The notes under the pieces are model-generated. The model saw only the letters and a list, made by a program, of their open reading frames with translations, was not told the origin of the DNA and made no database searches. From the NCBI GenBank assembly GCA_937973555.1, contig CALJKL010000029.1, positions 28,854 to 92,853 of the forward strand: a DNA stretch of 64,000 nt, written 5' to 3'. A program made the translations under genes and the position numbers. The stretch is from an uncultured Flavobacteriales bacterium. GTDB lineage: Bacteria > Bacteroidota > Bacteroidia > Flavobacteriales > Weeksellaceae. Each line of letters opens with the position of its first letter. The first letter of the stretch is position 1. Positions 38,809-48,476 of the stretch are shown here, piece after piece.

Positions 38809-40722
38809 CAAAATACGATATAGTTTTTGGTCAATTTTGTTTTTTAACTGAGTAAGACTGATGATTTTTTTATAAGCTTCATCATTATTTTCATCGCTAA
38901 GTTGCTGCTTTAGGTCATTGATGATTTTTACAATATATTCTCTTTTATATCTTATGATAACATCTGACACAATTTTCTCGACCAGTTCTTCCTCTTTACT
39001 AAAATAAATATTATGCTTTTCCCAGTTGCTTGTCTCAAAAGGATTTACCAATGCATCTGCCGTTTTAGAGGTAATGCTTTCGTCCATAAAAGTCATAAAG
39101 AAATTGCCTGAACGCAGCTGGTTTTGTTGGATGCCTAATTTTATTTCTTCAATTATTTTTTGATTGACAGGGGAGATGATCTCACATTGGTCTTCTTCCA
39201 GATGATTCATGATTTCTTCAATCACGGTAATTTGGTAAGACTCATCTTCTGCAGATTTTCTGTTTAAGAGTTGATCGCCGTATTTCAGCATCAGTTCCAC
39301 TAGTTTTTCTTCTAAAATAAGGAGCGGATTGACGTTCTCTAATGCTTCCTGAACCTTCTCTAGTTTTACAACTTGGGTTTCCTTTTTTTCTAAAGGCTTC
39401 TGTTGCTGAACAATCTGTTTCTGAACCCCCAATTCATTAAATAAAGCCTTTTCTGATAAGCCAAATTCTGTAGAAACCTGCTTAATGTAGACTTCTTGCT
39501 TCAATGCATTAGAAACAAAACCAATAGATTTTACAATGTCTCTGATGGCTTCTGCTTTCTTAATAGGATCGTTATTGGCCTCTTTCAATAAGATCTCTGC
39601 TTTGAAATCAATAAAATCCTTGGCTTTAGTCTTGATGAAGTCCTCCACGAAATCTCTAGGATTTTTTCTGGCGAAACTATCCGGGTCGTCTCCATCCGGG
39701 AACAATACCACACGGATATTCATTCCTTCGGAAAGCAATAGGTCTATGCTTCTAAAACTCGCCTTAATCCCAGCCGCGTCTCCATCAAAAAGAATGGTAA
39801 CATTCTCTGTAAGTCTTTTGATAAGTTTTATCTGCTCTGTTGTCAGTGCCGTTCCGGAACTGGCTACCACGTTTTCAATGCCACTTTGGTGAAGCGAAAC
39901 AACATCCATGTAGCCTTCTACCAAAAGACACATATTCTCCCTAGAGATGGCCTGTTTGGATTGGCTAAGTCCATAAAGGACATTGGATTTATGATAAATT
40001 TCTGTTTCCGGAGAATTCAGATATTTGGCGGTCTTAACGTTGGATTTCAGGATTCTTGCCCCGAATCCCAAGACTCTTCCCGAAAAACTATGAATAGGGA
40101 AAATGACCCTTTCACGGAAACGGTCTATTCCATTAGGAGCGTTTTCCGGAAAAATAGAAATCCCTGATTTTTCTAGAAGCTCTTTTTCATAGCCTTTTTC
40201 TAAAGCATATCGGGTAAAGGCATCCTTTTGTTCGGGTGAATAACCCAACTGGAATTTCTTGATGATTTCGTCCTTCAGTTCTCTTTCCTTGAAATAGGAG
40301 AGGCCTATGGCTTTTCCTTCTTCATGCTCCCAAAGGATTTCTTGAAAGAAATTATTGGCTACCTCATGGATTTTATAGAGGAGTTCTCTTTCTGTTTGGG
40401 CTTTTTTCTGTTCTTCGGAATATTCTACTTTGTCTTCCTCTACTTCTATGCCGTATTTTTTGGCAGCATGTCTTAAGGCTTCAGGATAGGTGAAGTTTTC
40501 TATCTCCATCAAAAAAGTGATGGCACTTCCGCCTTTTCCAGAAGAAAAATCCTTCCAAATTTGTTTACTAGGAGAAACCACAAAACTGGGCGTCTTTTCA
40601 TCATGAAACGGACTCAGCCCCTTGAAATTAGAGCCTGCACGCTTCAACTGAACATATTCGCCAATAATTTCTTCCACTCTAATGGTAGAAAATATCTTGT
40701 CTATGGTTTGTTGTGAAATCAA
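38806..40722 (-). CDS. dnaG: DNA primase
   Basis: Makes RNA primers for DNA replication. The 638 residues hold an N-terminal zinc-type domain, a TOPRIM catalytic domain (LLVEGYMDVVSLHQSG, ILFDGDAAGIKA, FPDGDDPDSFARK) and a C-terminal helicase-binding domain (about residues 450-638). In the N-domain three of the four zinc ligands are replaced: GLSPFH (Ser37 for Cys, His40 kept) and KDFSSGKGG (Asp58 and Ser61 for Cys). The rest of the motif (EKTPSFVVSP, GGSAITFLM) is intact, and the gene is not damaged. Loss of this zinc site recurs in flavobacterial primases, as far as I recall. Confidence 0.95.
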   Translation of the reverse strand: MISQQTIDKIFSTIRVEEIIGEYVQLKRAGSNFKGLSPFHDEKTPSFVVSPSKQIWKDFSSGKGGSAITFLMEIENFTYPEALRHAAKKYGIEVEEDKVEYSEEQKKAQTERELLYKIHEVANNFFQEILWEHEEGKAIGLSYFKERELKDEIIKKFQLGYSPEQKDAFTRYALEKGYEKELLEKSGISIFPENAPNGIDRFRERVIFPIHSFSGRVLGFGARILKSNVKTAKYLNSPETEIYHKSNVLYGLSQSKQAISRENMCLLVEGYMDVVSLHQSGIENVVASSGTALTTEQIKLIKRLTENVTILFDGDAAGIKASFRSIDLLLSEGMNIRVVLFPDGDDPDSFARKNPRDFVEDFIKTKAKDFIDFKAEILLKEANNDPIKKAEAIRDIVKSIGFVSNALKQEVYIKQVSTEFGLSEKALFNELGVQKQIVQQQKPLEKKETQVVKLEKVQEALENVNPLLILEEKLVELMLKYGDQLLNRKSAEDESYQITVIEEIMNHLEEDQCEIISPVNQKIIEEIKLGIQQNQLRSGNFFMTFMDESITSKTADALVNPFETSNWEKHNIYFSKEEELVEKIVSDVIIRYKREYIVKIINDLKQQLSDENNDEAYKKIISLTQLKNKIDQKLYRIL

Positions 40723-40752
40723 TCTTTAAAATTTGAAGATTTAAAATTAATA

Positions 40753-40781
40753 AAAATGAGATAATTAACATAATTATCTCA
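40753..40781 (-). terminator. hairpin downstream of the dedA gene
   Basis: GAGATAATTA / TAATTATCTC, a perfect 10-bp stem with a 3-nt loop. On the minus strand it is followed by ATTTTTATT, so it can act as a terminator, 24 nt after the stop. Confidence 0.7.
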
Positions 40782-40804
40782 AGTATTTTAGAAAACTATT
40801 GTTG

Positions 40805-41479
40805 TTATTTTTCTTTTATTTTTTCAAAAAGGATTTTATAAAGTATGGGTAAAGTTGTAATCAAAACGATGCTGAGGACAATAATTTCGAGATGCTTTTT
40901 TAAATCAATATCGAATTGAGTTTTGAATAAAGAATCTAAATAATGTCCTGCGAAAATCATGGTGAATGACCAAGCAAAGGCTCCGATAATATTGTCTAGC
41001 GTAAATTTTTTCTTGTCCATATCTACAATTCCTGCCACCACCGGTACAAAGGTTCTCACTATAGGCAAGAATCTAGCGGCTATAACAGCAAAAGCGCCAT
41101 GTTCTTCGAAAAAATCGTGGGCTTTATAGAGATATTTCTTCTTGAAGAGGAAAGTATCTGGTCTTTCATATAAATTAGGACCTGTTTTTTTTCCAAACCA
41201 ATATCCTACTGAATTTCCTATAATGCCTGCAAAGGCTATACAGGAGGCAAAAAGTGCTGTATCTAAAAACTCACTTCCAGTAGATCCGAAAGTATTGCTG
41301 ATGAGCTCTGTAGCATAAATTCCTGAAACAAAAAGGAGAGAATCACCAGGTAGAAAAAAGCCAACCAAAAGTCCCGTTTCTGCAAAAACAATAAATAAAA
41401 TAAGCCAAAAACCTCCCAGTTCTATATAAAATTGAGGATTAAGTAAATTGTGCCAGTTGAAATTTTCCATATATCGCAA
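40805..41479 (-). CDS. DedA-family membrane protein
   Basis: A 224-residue inner-membrane protein (SNARE-associated/VTT domain) with five or so helices. Seen: ETGLLVGFFLPGDSLLFVSG, GNSVGYWFGKKTGPNLYER, and the conserved ARFLPIVRTFVPVVAGIVDM. DedA proteins act in membrane lipid (undecaprenyl phosphate or phosphatidylethanolamine) translocation and proton-gradient homeostasis. A second ATG three residues downstream (MENFNWHNL) is an equally good start. Confidence 0.92.
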   Translation of the reverse strand: MRYMENFNWHNLLNPQFYIELGGFWLILFIVFAETGLLVGFFLPGDSLLFVSGIYATELISNTFGSTGSEFLDTALFASCIAFAGIIGNSVGYWFGKKTGPNLYERPDTFLFKKKYLYKAHDFFEEHGAFAVIAARFLPIVRTFVPVVAGIVDMDKKKFTLDNIIGAFAWSFTMIFAGHYLDSLFKTQFDIDLKKHLEIIVLSIVLITTLPILYKILFEKIKEK

Positions 41480-41546
41480 AGATATAAAAAAGACTTTCTT
41501 TAGAAGTAATTTGGTTTTTAAATTTTAAAAAAATCTTACAGCAATA

Positions 41547-43487
41547 CTATTTTATATCATAATGGTTTTCTTTTGTGATAGAATGCCAATCACAAGTTCT
41601 GAACGGTGCTGCCGGCAAGCCTTCTTTACTGAATAGGTTGATAGCACTATTGTCTCCTTTCCAGCCGTATCTTACGGCTTTAGGCCTTGCAATTTTAGTA
41701 TTGTAAACATATATTTTATTTGCCTTTATGTATGCAGTTGCCGGAATAAAATTTTGATCTTCACCGGCTATTTCAAAGCCAATGATTTTATCTCCTTTAG
41801 CCATCAAGCCTTTTTCTGCATTTTTGAAGGTGACTTCTATTTTGTTTCCCAAAATTCTCATACTTTGATATTGTGGACTTTCGGTTATCATTAAATTTTT
41901 GCCATATACTTTATTCAAAGCAATATCTGCCAATCTATTTCCTACCGTTTTTTTATTTCTTGGGTGGATATCTTTGGCATTGCCAATATCTGTAGTTACT
42001 ACCATTGCGGTGTTATTTAGTCTAAGGGTAGTGGCTTGTGCTTCTCTTAATTCTGCCCATTCTGAGCCAGTTTCAGTGTCACTTGCAGCTCCAAAAGTAG
42101 CCAATTGTACAAAATAGAAAGGAAAGTCATACCCCCAATTTTTTCTCCAACTGTTGATTAATAAAGGAAAAGCTTTTCCGTATTCATTAGCTCTTTCGGC
42201 ATTAGATTCACCCTGATACCATAGCACTCCTTCGATAGCAAAAGGAATGACCGGATGAAGCATGGCATTGTATACCAAACTAGGATATCCATTTTCTGAA
42301 ATAGCATTGTTAATTTCATCGGCATAGATTTTCCATTTTCCTGAAAGAGCAATGCTTCTGTTTTGTAACTTCAGATTTAAGGATTCTTTTTCACCCCAGA
42401 TGCCTCCACCGCCACCGGTGTCAATTATTTTGACTACGATAATGTTTTCGCCTTCTTTCAAAAGGTTTTTAGAAATCGTATATTTTCTAACCGTATCATA
42501 ACCAGTGTTTTTTCCAATTTCAATGCCATTAAAATAGGTGATGTCGTTATCATCTATCATACCTAGATTAAGTTCTGCATCGTTTAAAATATCTTCCTTG
42601 GTTAAGTTTATTTTTTTGCGGTACCAAACCACCCCGTCAAAATTCTGTAAAATCTGCTCTTCCCAAAGCTTAGGAGATTCTATTTCAGGTAGTTTGTCAT
42701 CATTGAAATTAGGGGAGAAGTAGTCCTCTAAAGATATGGTTTTTGGGGCTATACCTTGTATTTTTTCTAAAAACAAAGCGTTTTTTTGATAATGTTTTTT
42801 TTCAAAAGAAGCCATTTCCGTCTTTTCCATTTTGGAAATCATGTTTTTGAAATCATCACTGTTCTCAAAAGCTTCCCTTCCAATCCAGGTTTCTATGTTG
42901 GTTCCTCCCCATGAAACATTGATTAATCCTACTGGAACTTTCAGTTCATTGTAAATTTTCTTGGCAAAATTATAGCCAACTGCTGTGAAATCTTCTATGT
43001 TTTCGCTATTACTTACCAGCCATTCTCCGCCAGGAACATCTTCTTGAGGAAGTGTGTTGATGCCCCTTTTTATTTTTATTTGTCTAATGAAAGGATAATT
43101 TCCTGCCTCTGCAATTTCTTTTTCTGAACCAAATGAATTTTTAACATTCCATTCCATATTAGATTGTCCGCTACAGAGCCATACTTCACCGATGAGGATA
43201 TTTTTTATGGTAACCGTATTTTCACCCGAAATCTGCATTTCGAAAGGGCCGCCTTCTTTTTCCGGGCTTAATGTTACTTTCCAATTTCCCATTTCATCGG
43301 CAATGGTTGATTGAGTTTGATTTTTGAATTTTACTTGAATTTTTTCTCCAGCATTGGCAAAGCCCCAAACCGGGATAGGTTTGTTTCTTTGGAGGACCAT
43401 GTTATCGGTGAAAAATTTGGGCAAACTAACGTTGGCGAATGCTAACTGTAAACATAATAGTAATACTAATGTATAAATTCTCTTCAT
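41547..43487 (-). CDS. sialate O-acetylesterase
   Basis: A 646-residue periplasmic SGNH-hydrolase that removes O-acetyl groups from sialic acids or similar sugars. The ATG at 43487 begins a clean signal peptide (MKRIYTLVLLLCLQLAFA); an earlier ATG would add a stretch ending TYCP before it. Seen: N-terminal LPKFFTDNMVLQRNKPIPVWGFAN (beta domain), catalytic Ser in WLCSGQSNMEWNV, a galactose-binding-like insert (IVVKIIDTGGGGGIWG), LWYQGESNAERANEY, and the His of DIHPRNKKTVGNRLADIAL. No sialidase gene adjoins it. Confidence 0.92.
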   Translation of the reverse strand: MKRIYTLVLLLCLQLAFANVSLPKFFTDNMVLQRNKPIPVWGFANAGEKIQVKFKNQTQSTIADEMGNWKVTLSPEKEGGPFEMQISGENTVTIKNILIGEVWLCSGQSNMEWNVKNSFGSEKEIAEAGNYPFIRQIKIKRGINTLPQEDVPGGEWLVSNSENIEDFTAVGYNFAKKIYNELKVPVGLINVSWGGTNIETWIGREAFENSDDFKNMISKMEKTEMASFEKKHYQKNALFLEKIQGIAPKTISLEDYFSPNFNDDKLPEIESPKLWEEQILQNFDGVVWYRKKINLTKEDILNDAELNLGMIDDNDITYFNGIEIGKNTGYDTVRKYTISKNLLKEGENIIVVKIIDTGGGGGIWGEKESLNLKLQNRSIALSGKWKIYADEINNAISENGYPSLVYNAMLHPVIPFAIEGVLWYQGESNAERANEYGKAFPLLINSWRKNWGYDFPFYFVQLATFGAASDTETGSEWAELREAQATTLRLNNTAMVVTTDIGNAKDIHPRNKKTVGNRLADIALNKVYGKNLMITESPQYQSMRILGNKIEVTFKNAEKGLMAKGDKIIGFEIAGEDQNFIPATAYIKANKIYVYNTKIARPKAVRYGWKGDNSAINLFSKEGLPAAPFRTCDWHSITKENHYDIK

Positions 43488-43611
43488 GGGACAATAGGTT
43501 TTTGGTAAAAAAATAAGAAATAACCCGGGCCATTTCTTATTCAAAATTACGTTATTTTTTTAAATTATAGGATGATATAAATCTGTTTATTTTCAAGGTT
43601 TAGCGAGACCA

Positions 43612-44724
43612 TTATAAATCAAAATCATCATCAGTAACTGCAGTGCCCTCATTCATGAGGAATGCTTTCAGGAAAGGGGTGATGTTTCCATTCATTACAC
43701 CATCTACATCTGAGGTTTCATGTCCAGAACGTACGTCCTTTACTAACTTATATGGGTGCATTACATAATTACGGATTTGACTGCCCCATTCAATCTTCAT
43801 TTTATTGGCTTCAATCTCATTTCTGGCTTTCATGCGCTCTTCCAGTTCTATTTCATACAAACGGGATTTTAGCAATTGCATGGCTTTTTCTTTATTCTGA
43901 AGCTGAGAGCGGCTTTCGGAGTTTTCAATAATGATTCCGGTAGGTGCGTGACGAAGCCTTACGGCTGTTTCTACCTTGTTTACATTTTGGCCACCCGCTC
44001 CAGAAGATCTCATGGTTTCAAAAGAAATATCGGCTGGATTAATGTTGATTTCAATAGAATCATCCACCAAAGGATATACATATACTGATACGAAACTGGT
44101 ATGTCTCTTAGCGTTACTGTCAAAAGGAGAAATTCTTACCAAACGGTGAACGCCGTTTTCGCCTTTTAGATAACCAAAAGCAAATTCTCCTTCAATTTCT
44201 AAGGTTACGGTTTTTACTCCTGCTACATCTCCTTCCTGAAAGTTGAGTTCACGGATTTTATAGCCTTGTTTTTCTGCCCACATGGTGTACATTCTCATGA
44301 GCATAGATGCCCAATCACAAGATTCTGTACCACCGGCTCCGGCAGTGATTTGCAATACTGCAGATAGTTCATCACCTTCGTTAGAAAGCATGTTTTTGAA
44401 TTCCAGGTTTTCTATTTTCTCAATCAGTTGAGGAAACTGCTCGTCTAATTCTTTTTCTGAATCGGGATCTTCTTTGGCGAACTCCAACAAAACCTGTAGA
44501 TCTTCAAATTGTGTAAAGATTTCTTCATATTCTTCTACCCATTTTTTCTTGGAACGCAATTGTTTTAAGAAAATTTCTGCATTTTTAGGGTGGTCCCAAA
44601 ATTCTGGGGCAGCGGTTTTCTCATCATCATTAATGATTTCTAGTTTCTTCTTTTCAATCTGAAGGAACTTGTGTAAATCTTCAATGCGTTTTTGAGTATC
44701 TTTTATTTGGTCGGTTGTAATCAA
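43612..44724 (-). CDS. prfB: peptide chain release factor 2
   Basis: Ends translation at UGA and UAA. The 370 residues include the SPF recognition motif (LVRISPFDSNAKRHTSF) and the GGQ motif (RSSGAGGQNVNKVETAVRL). The gene reads through in one frame; there is no in-frame TGA near codon 25, so the autoregulatory +1 frameshift seen in E. coli and many other bacteria is absent here. It lies downstream of alaS, separated by a terminator. Confidence 0.96.
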   Translation of the reverse strand: MITTDQIKDTQKRIEDLHKFLQIEKKKLEIINDDEKTAAPEFWDHPKNAEIFLKQLRSKKKWVEEYEEIFTQFEDLQVLLEFAKEDPDSEKELDEQFPQLIEKIENLEFKNMLSNEGDELSAVLQITAGAGGTESCDWASMLMRMYTMWAEKQGYKIRELNFQEGDVAGVKTVTLEIEGEFAFGYLKGENGVHRLVRISPFDSNAKRHTSFVSVYVYPLVDDSIEININPADISFETMRSSGAGGQNVNKVETAVRLRHAPTGIIIENSESRSQLQNKEKAMQLLKSRLYEIELEERMKARNEIEANKMKIEWGSQIRNYVMHPYKLVKDVRSGHETSDVDGVMNGNITPFLKAFLMNEGTAVTDDDFDL

Positions 44725-44789
44725 AGTAAATTTCTTTTGAGATGCAAAAATAATATTTTATTTTCCATCAATAATAGTGAATTAATATA

Positions 44790-44818
44790 AAAATCTCCCG
44801 AAATGTTCGGGAGATTTT
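44790..44818 (-). terminator. terminator of alaS
   Basis: AAATCTCCCGAA / TTCGGGAGATTT, a perfect 12-bp stem with a 3-nt loop, followed on the minus strand by TTTAT. It begins within 3 nt of the alaS stop. Confidence 0.85.
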
Positions 44819-44820
44819 AT

Positions 44821-47424
44821 TTATATGCTCAATGCTTTCTGATAAGCATTTTCTATTCCTGAAAGGTCCTTGCCGCCTGCTGTTGCAAAGCCTGGGTTTC
44901 CACCGCCACCGCCTTGGATTTCTCTAGCGAGTTCTTTTACGATGTTACCGGCATTGTAATTCGCTTCCATATCTGCAGAAACGCCTACCGTAATCATTGG
45001 TTTATCTCCGGCATCCGAAAGAATGATGATGACCGCATTCGGAATTTCTTTTTTCAATTGGAAAACCAAATCCTTCACCGATCCTGCATCTAGTGAAGTT
45101 TTCTTTACCAACAATTGCTTGTCTCCTTTTTGTTCAAAAGCGTTTTTCCAATCGTTGATTTCTCCTTTTGCTTTTTCCTTTTTCAAAGCCTCTATTTCAG
45201 ATTTTAAGGCAGCATTTTCTTCAAGTAATTTCTCGATAGATTTAACAATATCTTTGGTTTTCAATAAAGTAGAAACTTCTTTCAGTTGGTCTTCCAGATT
45301 TTTGAAATATTCGTTGGCCTTATCTCCTGTAATGGCTTCTATTCTTCTGATTCCGGCGGCTGTAGAACTTTCGGCAACCAATTTAAAGTGTCCAATTTCA
45401 CCTGTAGATTTCACATGGGTTCCTCCACATAATTCTTTTGAACTGCCAAACTGAATCATCCTTACATTATCGCCATATTTTTCTCCGAAAAGCGCCATAG
45501 CCCCTTTGTCCAAAGCCTCCTGAATAGGAATTCCTCTGAACTCTTGCAAGGCAATATTTTCCTTGATTTTAGCATTTACCATTTCTTCTACCTTAGCCAA
45601 TTCCTCTTCTGTCATTTTAGAAAAATGAGAGAAGTCAAAACGCAAGTAATCTGGACCCACATAAGAACCTTTTTGCTCTACGTGAGTTCCCAAAGTTTCT
45701 CTTAAGGCCTCATGCAATAGGTGAGTAGCAGAGTGGTTGGCCTGTGAATTTTTTCTTTCGGCAGTAATCACTTTCGCTGTATAGATTCCTGAAATATTTT
45801 CCGGTAATTTCTCCACCAAAGAAATAATCAGGTTGTTTTCCTTTTTGGTTTCTAATACTTCAATGATTTCAACACCCGATTCCAAAATCCCCTTATCTCC
45901 AACTTGTCCACCTCCTTCTGGGTAGAATGGAGTTTCATTCAATACGATTTGATAAAAAACGCCGTCTTTGTTTTCTACCTTACGGAAGCGGGTAATTTTT
46001 ACCTGATTTTCGGTTTTATCATATCCTACAAAGTTTTCGGCAGTCTCTTCCAGGATTTCCCAGTCGTACACTTTTTGGGCTGATGATTTTTTGGAACGCT
46101 GTTTTTGCTTTTCCATTTCTTCATCAAAACCTTTTTCGTCTACCGTTAACCCTTTTTCTTCAGCAATAATTCTCGATAAATCTGCTGGGAAACCGAAAGT
46201 GTCATATAATTCAAAAACTTCAGCACCAGGAAGTGTTTTTTCTCCTTTGGCTTGAGTTTCTTTAATGATATTGTCTAATCTCAATAAACCGGTTTCAATG
46301 GTTTTCAAAAAAGAATTTTCTTCTTCCTTGATGACTTCGGTAACCAATTTTTGTTGCTTGATGATTTCCGGGAAGAAAGCCCCCATTTGGTCTGCCAATA
46401 CGACTACCAATTGATAGAGGAAAGGCTCTTTCATACCCAAGAAACGGTAAGAATAAGAAATTCCTCTTCTTAAAATTCTTCTAATCACATAGCCAGCACC
46501 TCCATTAGAAGGCAACTGACCATCTGCGATAGCAAAAGCCACAGCACGGATATGGTCTACCACCACACGGATGGCAATATCTTTTTCGTTTTCTAAAATT
46601 CCTTCGTATTTCTTGCCGGATACTTCTTCTACCTTCGCAATCAATGGGGTAAAAACATCGGTATCATAATTGGAAGATTTACCTTGAAGTGCCATACAAA
46701 GACGCTCGAAGCCCATTCCGGTATCTACGTTTTGTTTTGGGAGTTTCTCTAGAGACCCATCTGCCTTTCTCAAAAATTCCATGAAAACCAAATTCCAAAC
46801 TTCTACCACTTGAGGGTGGTCATTATTAACCAATTCTCTTCCGGAAACTTTTGCTTTTTCTTCGGCCGTTCTTAAATCTACATGAATTTCTGAACAAGGT
46901 CCACACGGTCCAGATTCACCCATTTCCCAGAAATTGTCTTTCTTGTTTCCGTTAAGAATACGGTCTTCTGCAATATGGGCTTTCCAGAAATTGTAGGCAT
47001 CTTGGTCTCTGTCTAGATTTTCTTTGGCGTCTCCTTCAAAAATGGTGACATACAAGTTTTCTTTTGGGATTTTATAGACTTCAGTCAGCAATTCCCAAGC
47101 CCAGTCTATGGCTTTTTTTTTGAAATAATCGCCGAAAGACCAGTTCCCCAACATCTCGAACATGGTATGGTGATAGGTATCACGGCCCACATCATCTAAA
47201 TCGTTGTGTTTTCCTGAAACCCTTAAACATTTTTGGGTGTCTGCTATCCTTACCGAGGTAGGTTCTTTGTAGCCTAAAAAGAAATCCTTGAACTGCGTCA
47301 TTCCCGAATTGGAGAACATCAGCGTAGGATCATCTTTAAGTACGATAGGTGCAGATGGAACGATTAAATGTTGTTTGCTTTTAAAAAAATCTAAAAACTG
47401 TTGGCGTATTTCCTGTGAAGTCAT
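44821..47424 (-). CDS. alaS: alanyl-tRNA synthetase
   Basis: Charges tRNA-Ala. From the ATG at 47424 (MTSQEIRQQFLDFFKSKQH, the usual family start) it has 867 residues; an earlier ATG would add 11 residues of no known role. Seen: aminoacylation core with the class II motifs (ALFSNSGM-like LMFSNSGMTQFKDFFLG), tRNA-recognition domain, editing domain zinc ligands HSATHLLHEALRE and CGGTHVKSTGEIGHF, and the C-terminal domain with GGGGGNPGFATAGG. It is followed by a terminator. Confidence 0.96.
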   Translation of the reverse strand: MTSQEIRQQFLDFFKSKQHLIVPSAPIVLKDDPTLMFSNSGMTQFKDFFLGYKEPTSVRIADTQKCLRVSGKHNDLDDVGRDTYHHTMFEMLGNWSFGDYFKKKAIDWAWELLTEVYKIPKENLYVTIFEGDAKENLDRDQDAYNFWKAHIAEDRILNGNKKDNFWEMGESGPCGPCSEIHVDLRTAEEKAKVSGRELVNNDHPQVVEVWNLVFMEFLRKADGSLEKLPKQNVDTGMGFERLCMALQGKSSNYDTDVFTPLIAKVEEVSGKKYEGILENEKDIAIRVVVDHIRAVAFAIADGQLPSNGGAGYVIRRILRRGISYSYRFLGMKEPFLYQLVVVLADQMGAFFPEIIKQQKLVTEVIKEEENSFLKTIETGLLRLDNIIKETQAKGEKTLPGAEVFELYDTFGFPADLSRIIAEEKGLTVDEKGFDEEMEKQKQRSKKSSAQKVYDWEILEETAENFVGYDKTENQVKITRFRKVENKDGVFYQIVLNETPFYPEGGGQVGDKGILESGVEIIEVLETKKENNLIISLVEKLPENISGIYTAKVITAERKNSQANHSATHLLHEALRETLGTHVEQKGSYVGPDYLRFDFSHFSKMTEEELAKVEEMVNAKIKENIALQEFRGIPIQEALDKGAMALFGEKYGDNVRMIQFGSSKELCGGTHVKSTGEIGHFKLVAESSTAAGIRRIEAITGDKANEYFKNLEDQLKEVSTLLKTKDIVKSIEKLLEENAALKSEIEALKKEKAKGEINDWKNAFEQKGDKQLLVKKTSLDAGSVKDLVFQLKKEIPNAVIIILSDAGDKPMITVGVSADMEANYNAGNIVKELAREIQGGGGGNPGFATAGGKDLSGIENAYQKALSI

Positions 47425-47525
47425 ATTTAATTTCTTTTGGCTCATTGCAATAGGCAATAGGCTTGTAGATTGGCAAATTTAATGAATTTTGATGAAAAAT
47501 GAGAAGGCTTATGTTTGAATTGAAA

Positions 47526-48353
47526 CTACTTTTGCAATAACAAGCTGCACCATTCTTCGCGTTGCTGTTTGTTTTTGAGTTTCAATTCTTGTTCTGTGCA
47601 GACTTCTAATATGTCGTCTACATCAAAGAAACAAAGGCCGGAAAGCAAGAGTTCGCTGCCTTCATTCATGTCTTTTACATAAATGGGAATGTCCGAAATC
47701 AAGATATTTCTGTTGATATTAGCCAGAATGATGTCAAATTTTTCTTTGCCAAGGTTGTCGGCGGTTCCTTGTTCTATGCGGAGTTCTACATTGTTTCTTG
47801 CTGCATTTTCTATAGAATTTTCTACCGACCACTCGTCTATATCAATAGCAAGGACATCATTAGCGCCTTTCATTTTAGCATAAATAGCCAAAACGGAAGT
47901 TCCGCAACCCATATCCAATACTTTTTTGTCTTGGAAATCCATTTCCAACATTTGCTGAATCATCAAGTGGGTAGTAGGATGGTGACCTGTCCCAAAAGAC
48001 ATTTTAGGCTGAATAATAATTTCTTCCATAGCCGAATTAGGCTCATGGAATTCTGCACGAATCAATACCTTGTCTTCCACATTAATGGGGGAGAAGTTCT
48101 TTTCCCATTCTTCATTCCAATTGATGTTGGGCATTTCTTGGAAAGTGTAAGAAATCTTTACATTTTCGTTATTGAAAATTTCAAGGGATTTGAAGTTTTC
48201 TTCATTCACCAAATCGGTAGGGATGTAGGCCAAAATTCCTTCGTGTTCTTCGGTAAAACTGTCGAAACCTATTTCTATTAGTTCTGCCATTAGGATTTCA
48301 TTCCAAGGTTCTAGCGGTTGAATTTTGAAGTTGAATTCGGTATAGTTGTGCAT
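47526..48353 (-). CDS. prmA: ribosomal protein L11 methyltransferase
   Basis: Trimethylates lysines of ribosomal protein L11. The 275 residues start at ATG 48353 (MHNYTEFNFKIQPLEPW); an earlier ATG lies upstream of the -7 box and is not preferred. Seen: N-terminal substrate domain, the central MSFGTGHHPTTHLMIQQM (characteristic of PrmA), SAM motif VLDMGCGTSVLAIYAKMKGA, and ILANINRNILI. The 3' end faces alaS with no terminator seen between. Confidence 0.93.
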   Translation of the reverse strand: MHNYTEFNFKIQPLEPWNEILMAELIEIGFDSFTEEHEGILAYIPTDLVNEENFKSLEIFNNENVKISYTFQEMPNINWNEEWEKNFSPINVEDKVLIRAEFHEPNSAMEEIIIQPKMSFGTGHHPTTHLMIQQMLEMDFQDKKVLDMGCGTSVLAIYAKMKGANDVLAIDIDEWSVENSIENAARNNVELRIEQGTADNLGKEKFDIILANINRNILISDIPIYVKDMNEGSELLLSGLCFFDVDDILEVCTEQELKLKNKQQREEWCSLLLQK

Positions 48354-48367
48354 TTTTATTTTTTTTG

Positions 48368-48375
48368 CAAAGATA
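48368..48375 (-). promoter_or_regulatory. -7 box of prmA
   Basis: Minus strand TATCTTTG, 14 nt before the ATG at 48353. No TTG at proper spacing. Confidence 0.5.
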
Positions 48376-48423
48376 GTGTTTTGCTTTGGCAACTCACATA
48401 AGCAATTCTTACTTGTATTTTAC

Positions 48424-48453
48424 GAAAAAAGCCGGAAATAAATCCCGGCTTTT
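48424..48453 (-). terminator. terminator of tpiA
   Basis: AAAAAGCCGG / CCGGCTTTTT, a 10-bp stem with a 9-nt loop, followed on the minus strand by TTCG after the T-run of the arm. It lies 23 nt after the stop. Confidence 0.8.
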
Positions 48454-48476
48454 TCTTTATTGTTGATTTTTATTTT

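Noticed and set aside
44600..44724. Programmed +1 frameshift in prfB
   Set aside because: The first codons read through in a single frame with no TGA and no CTT TGA slip site.
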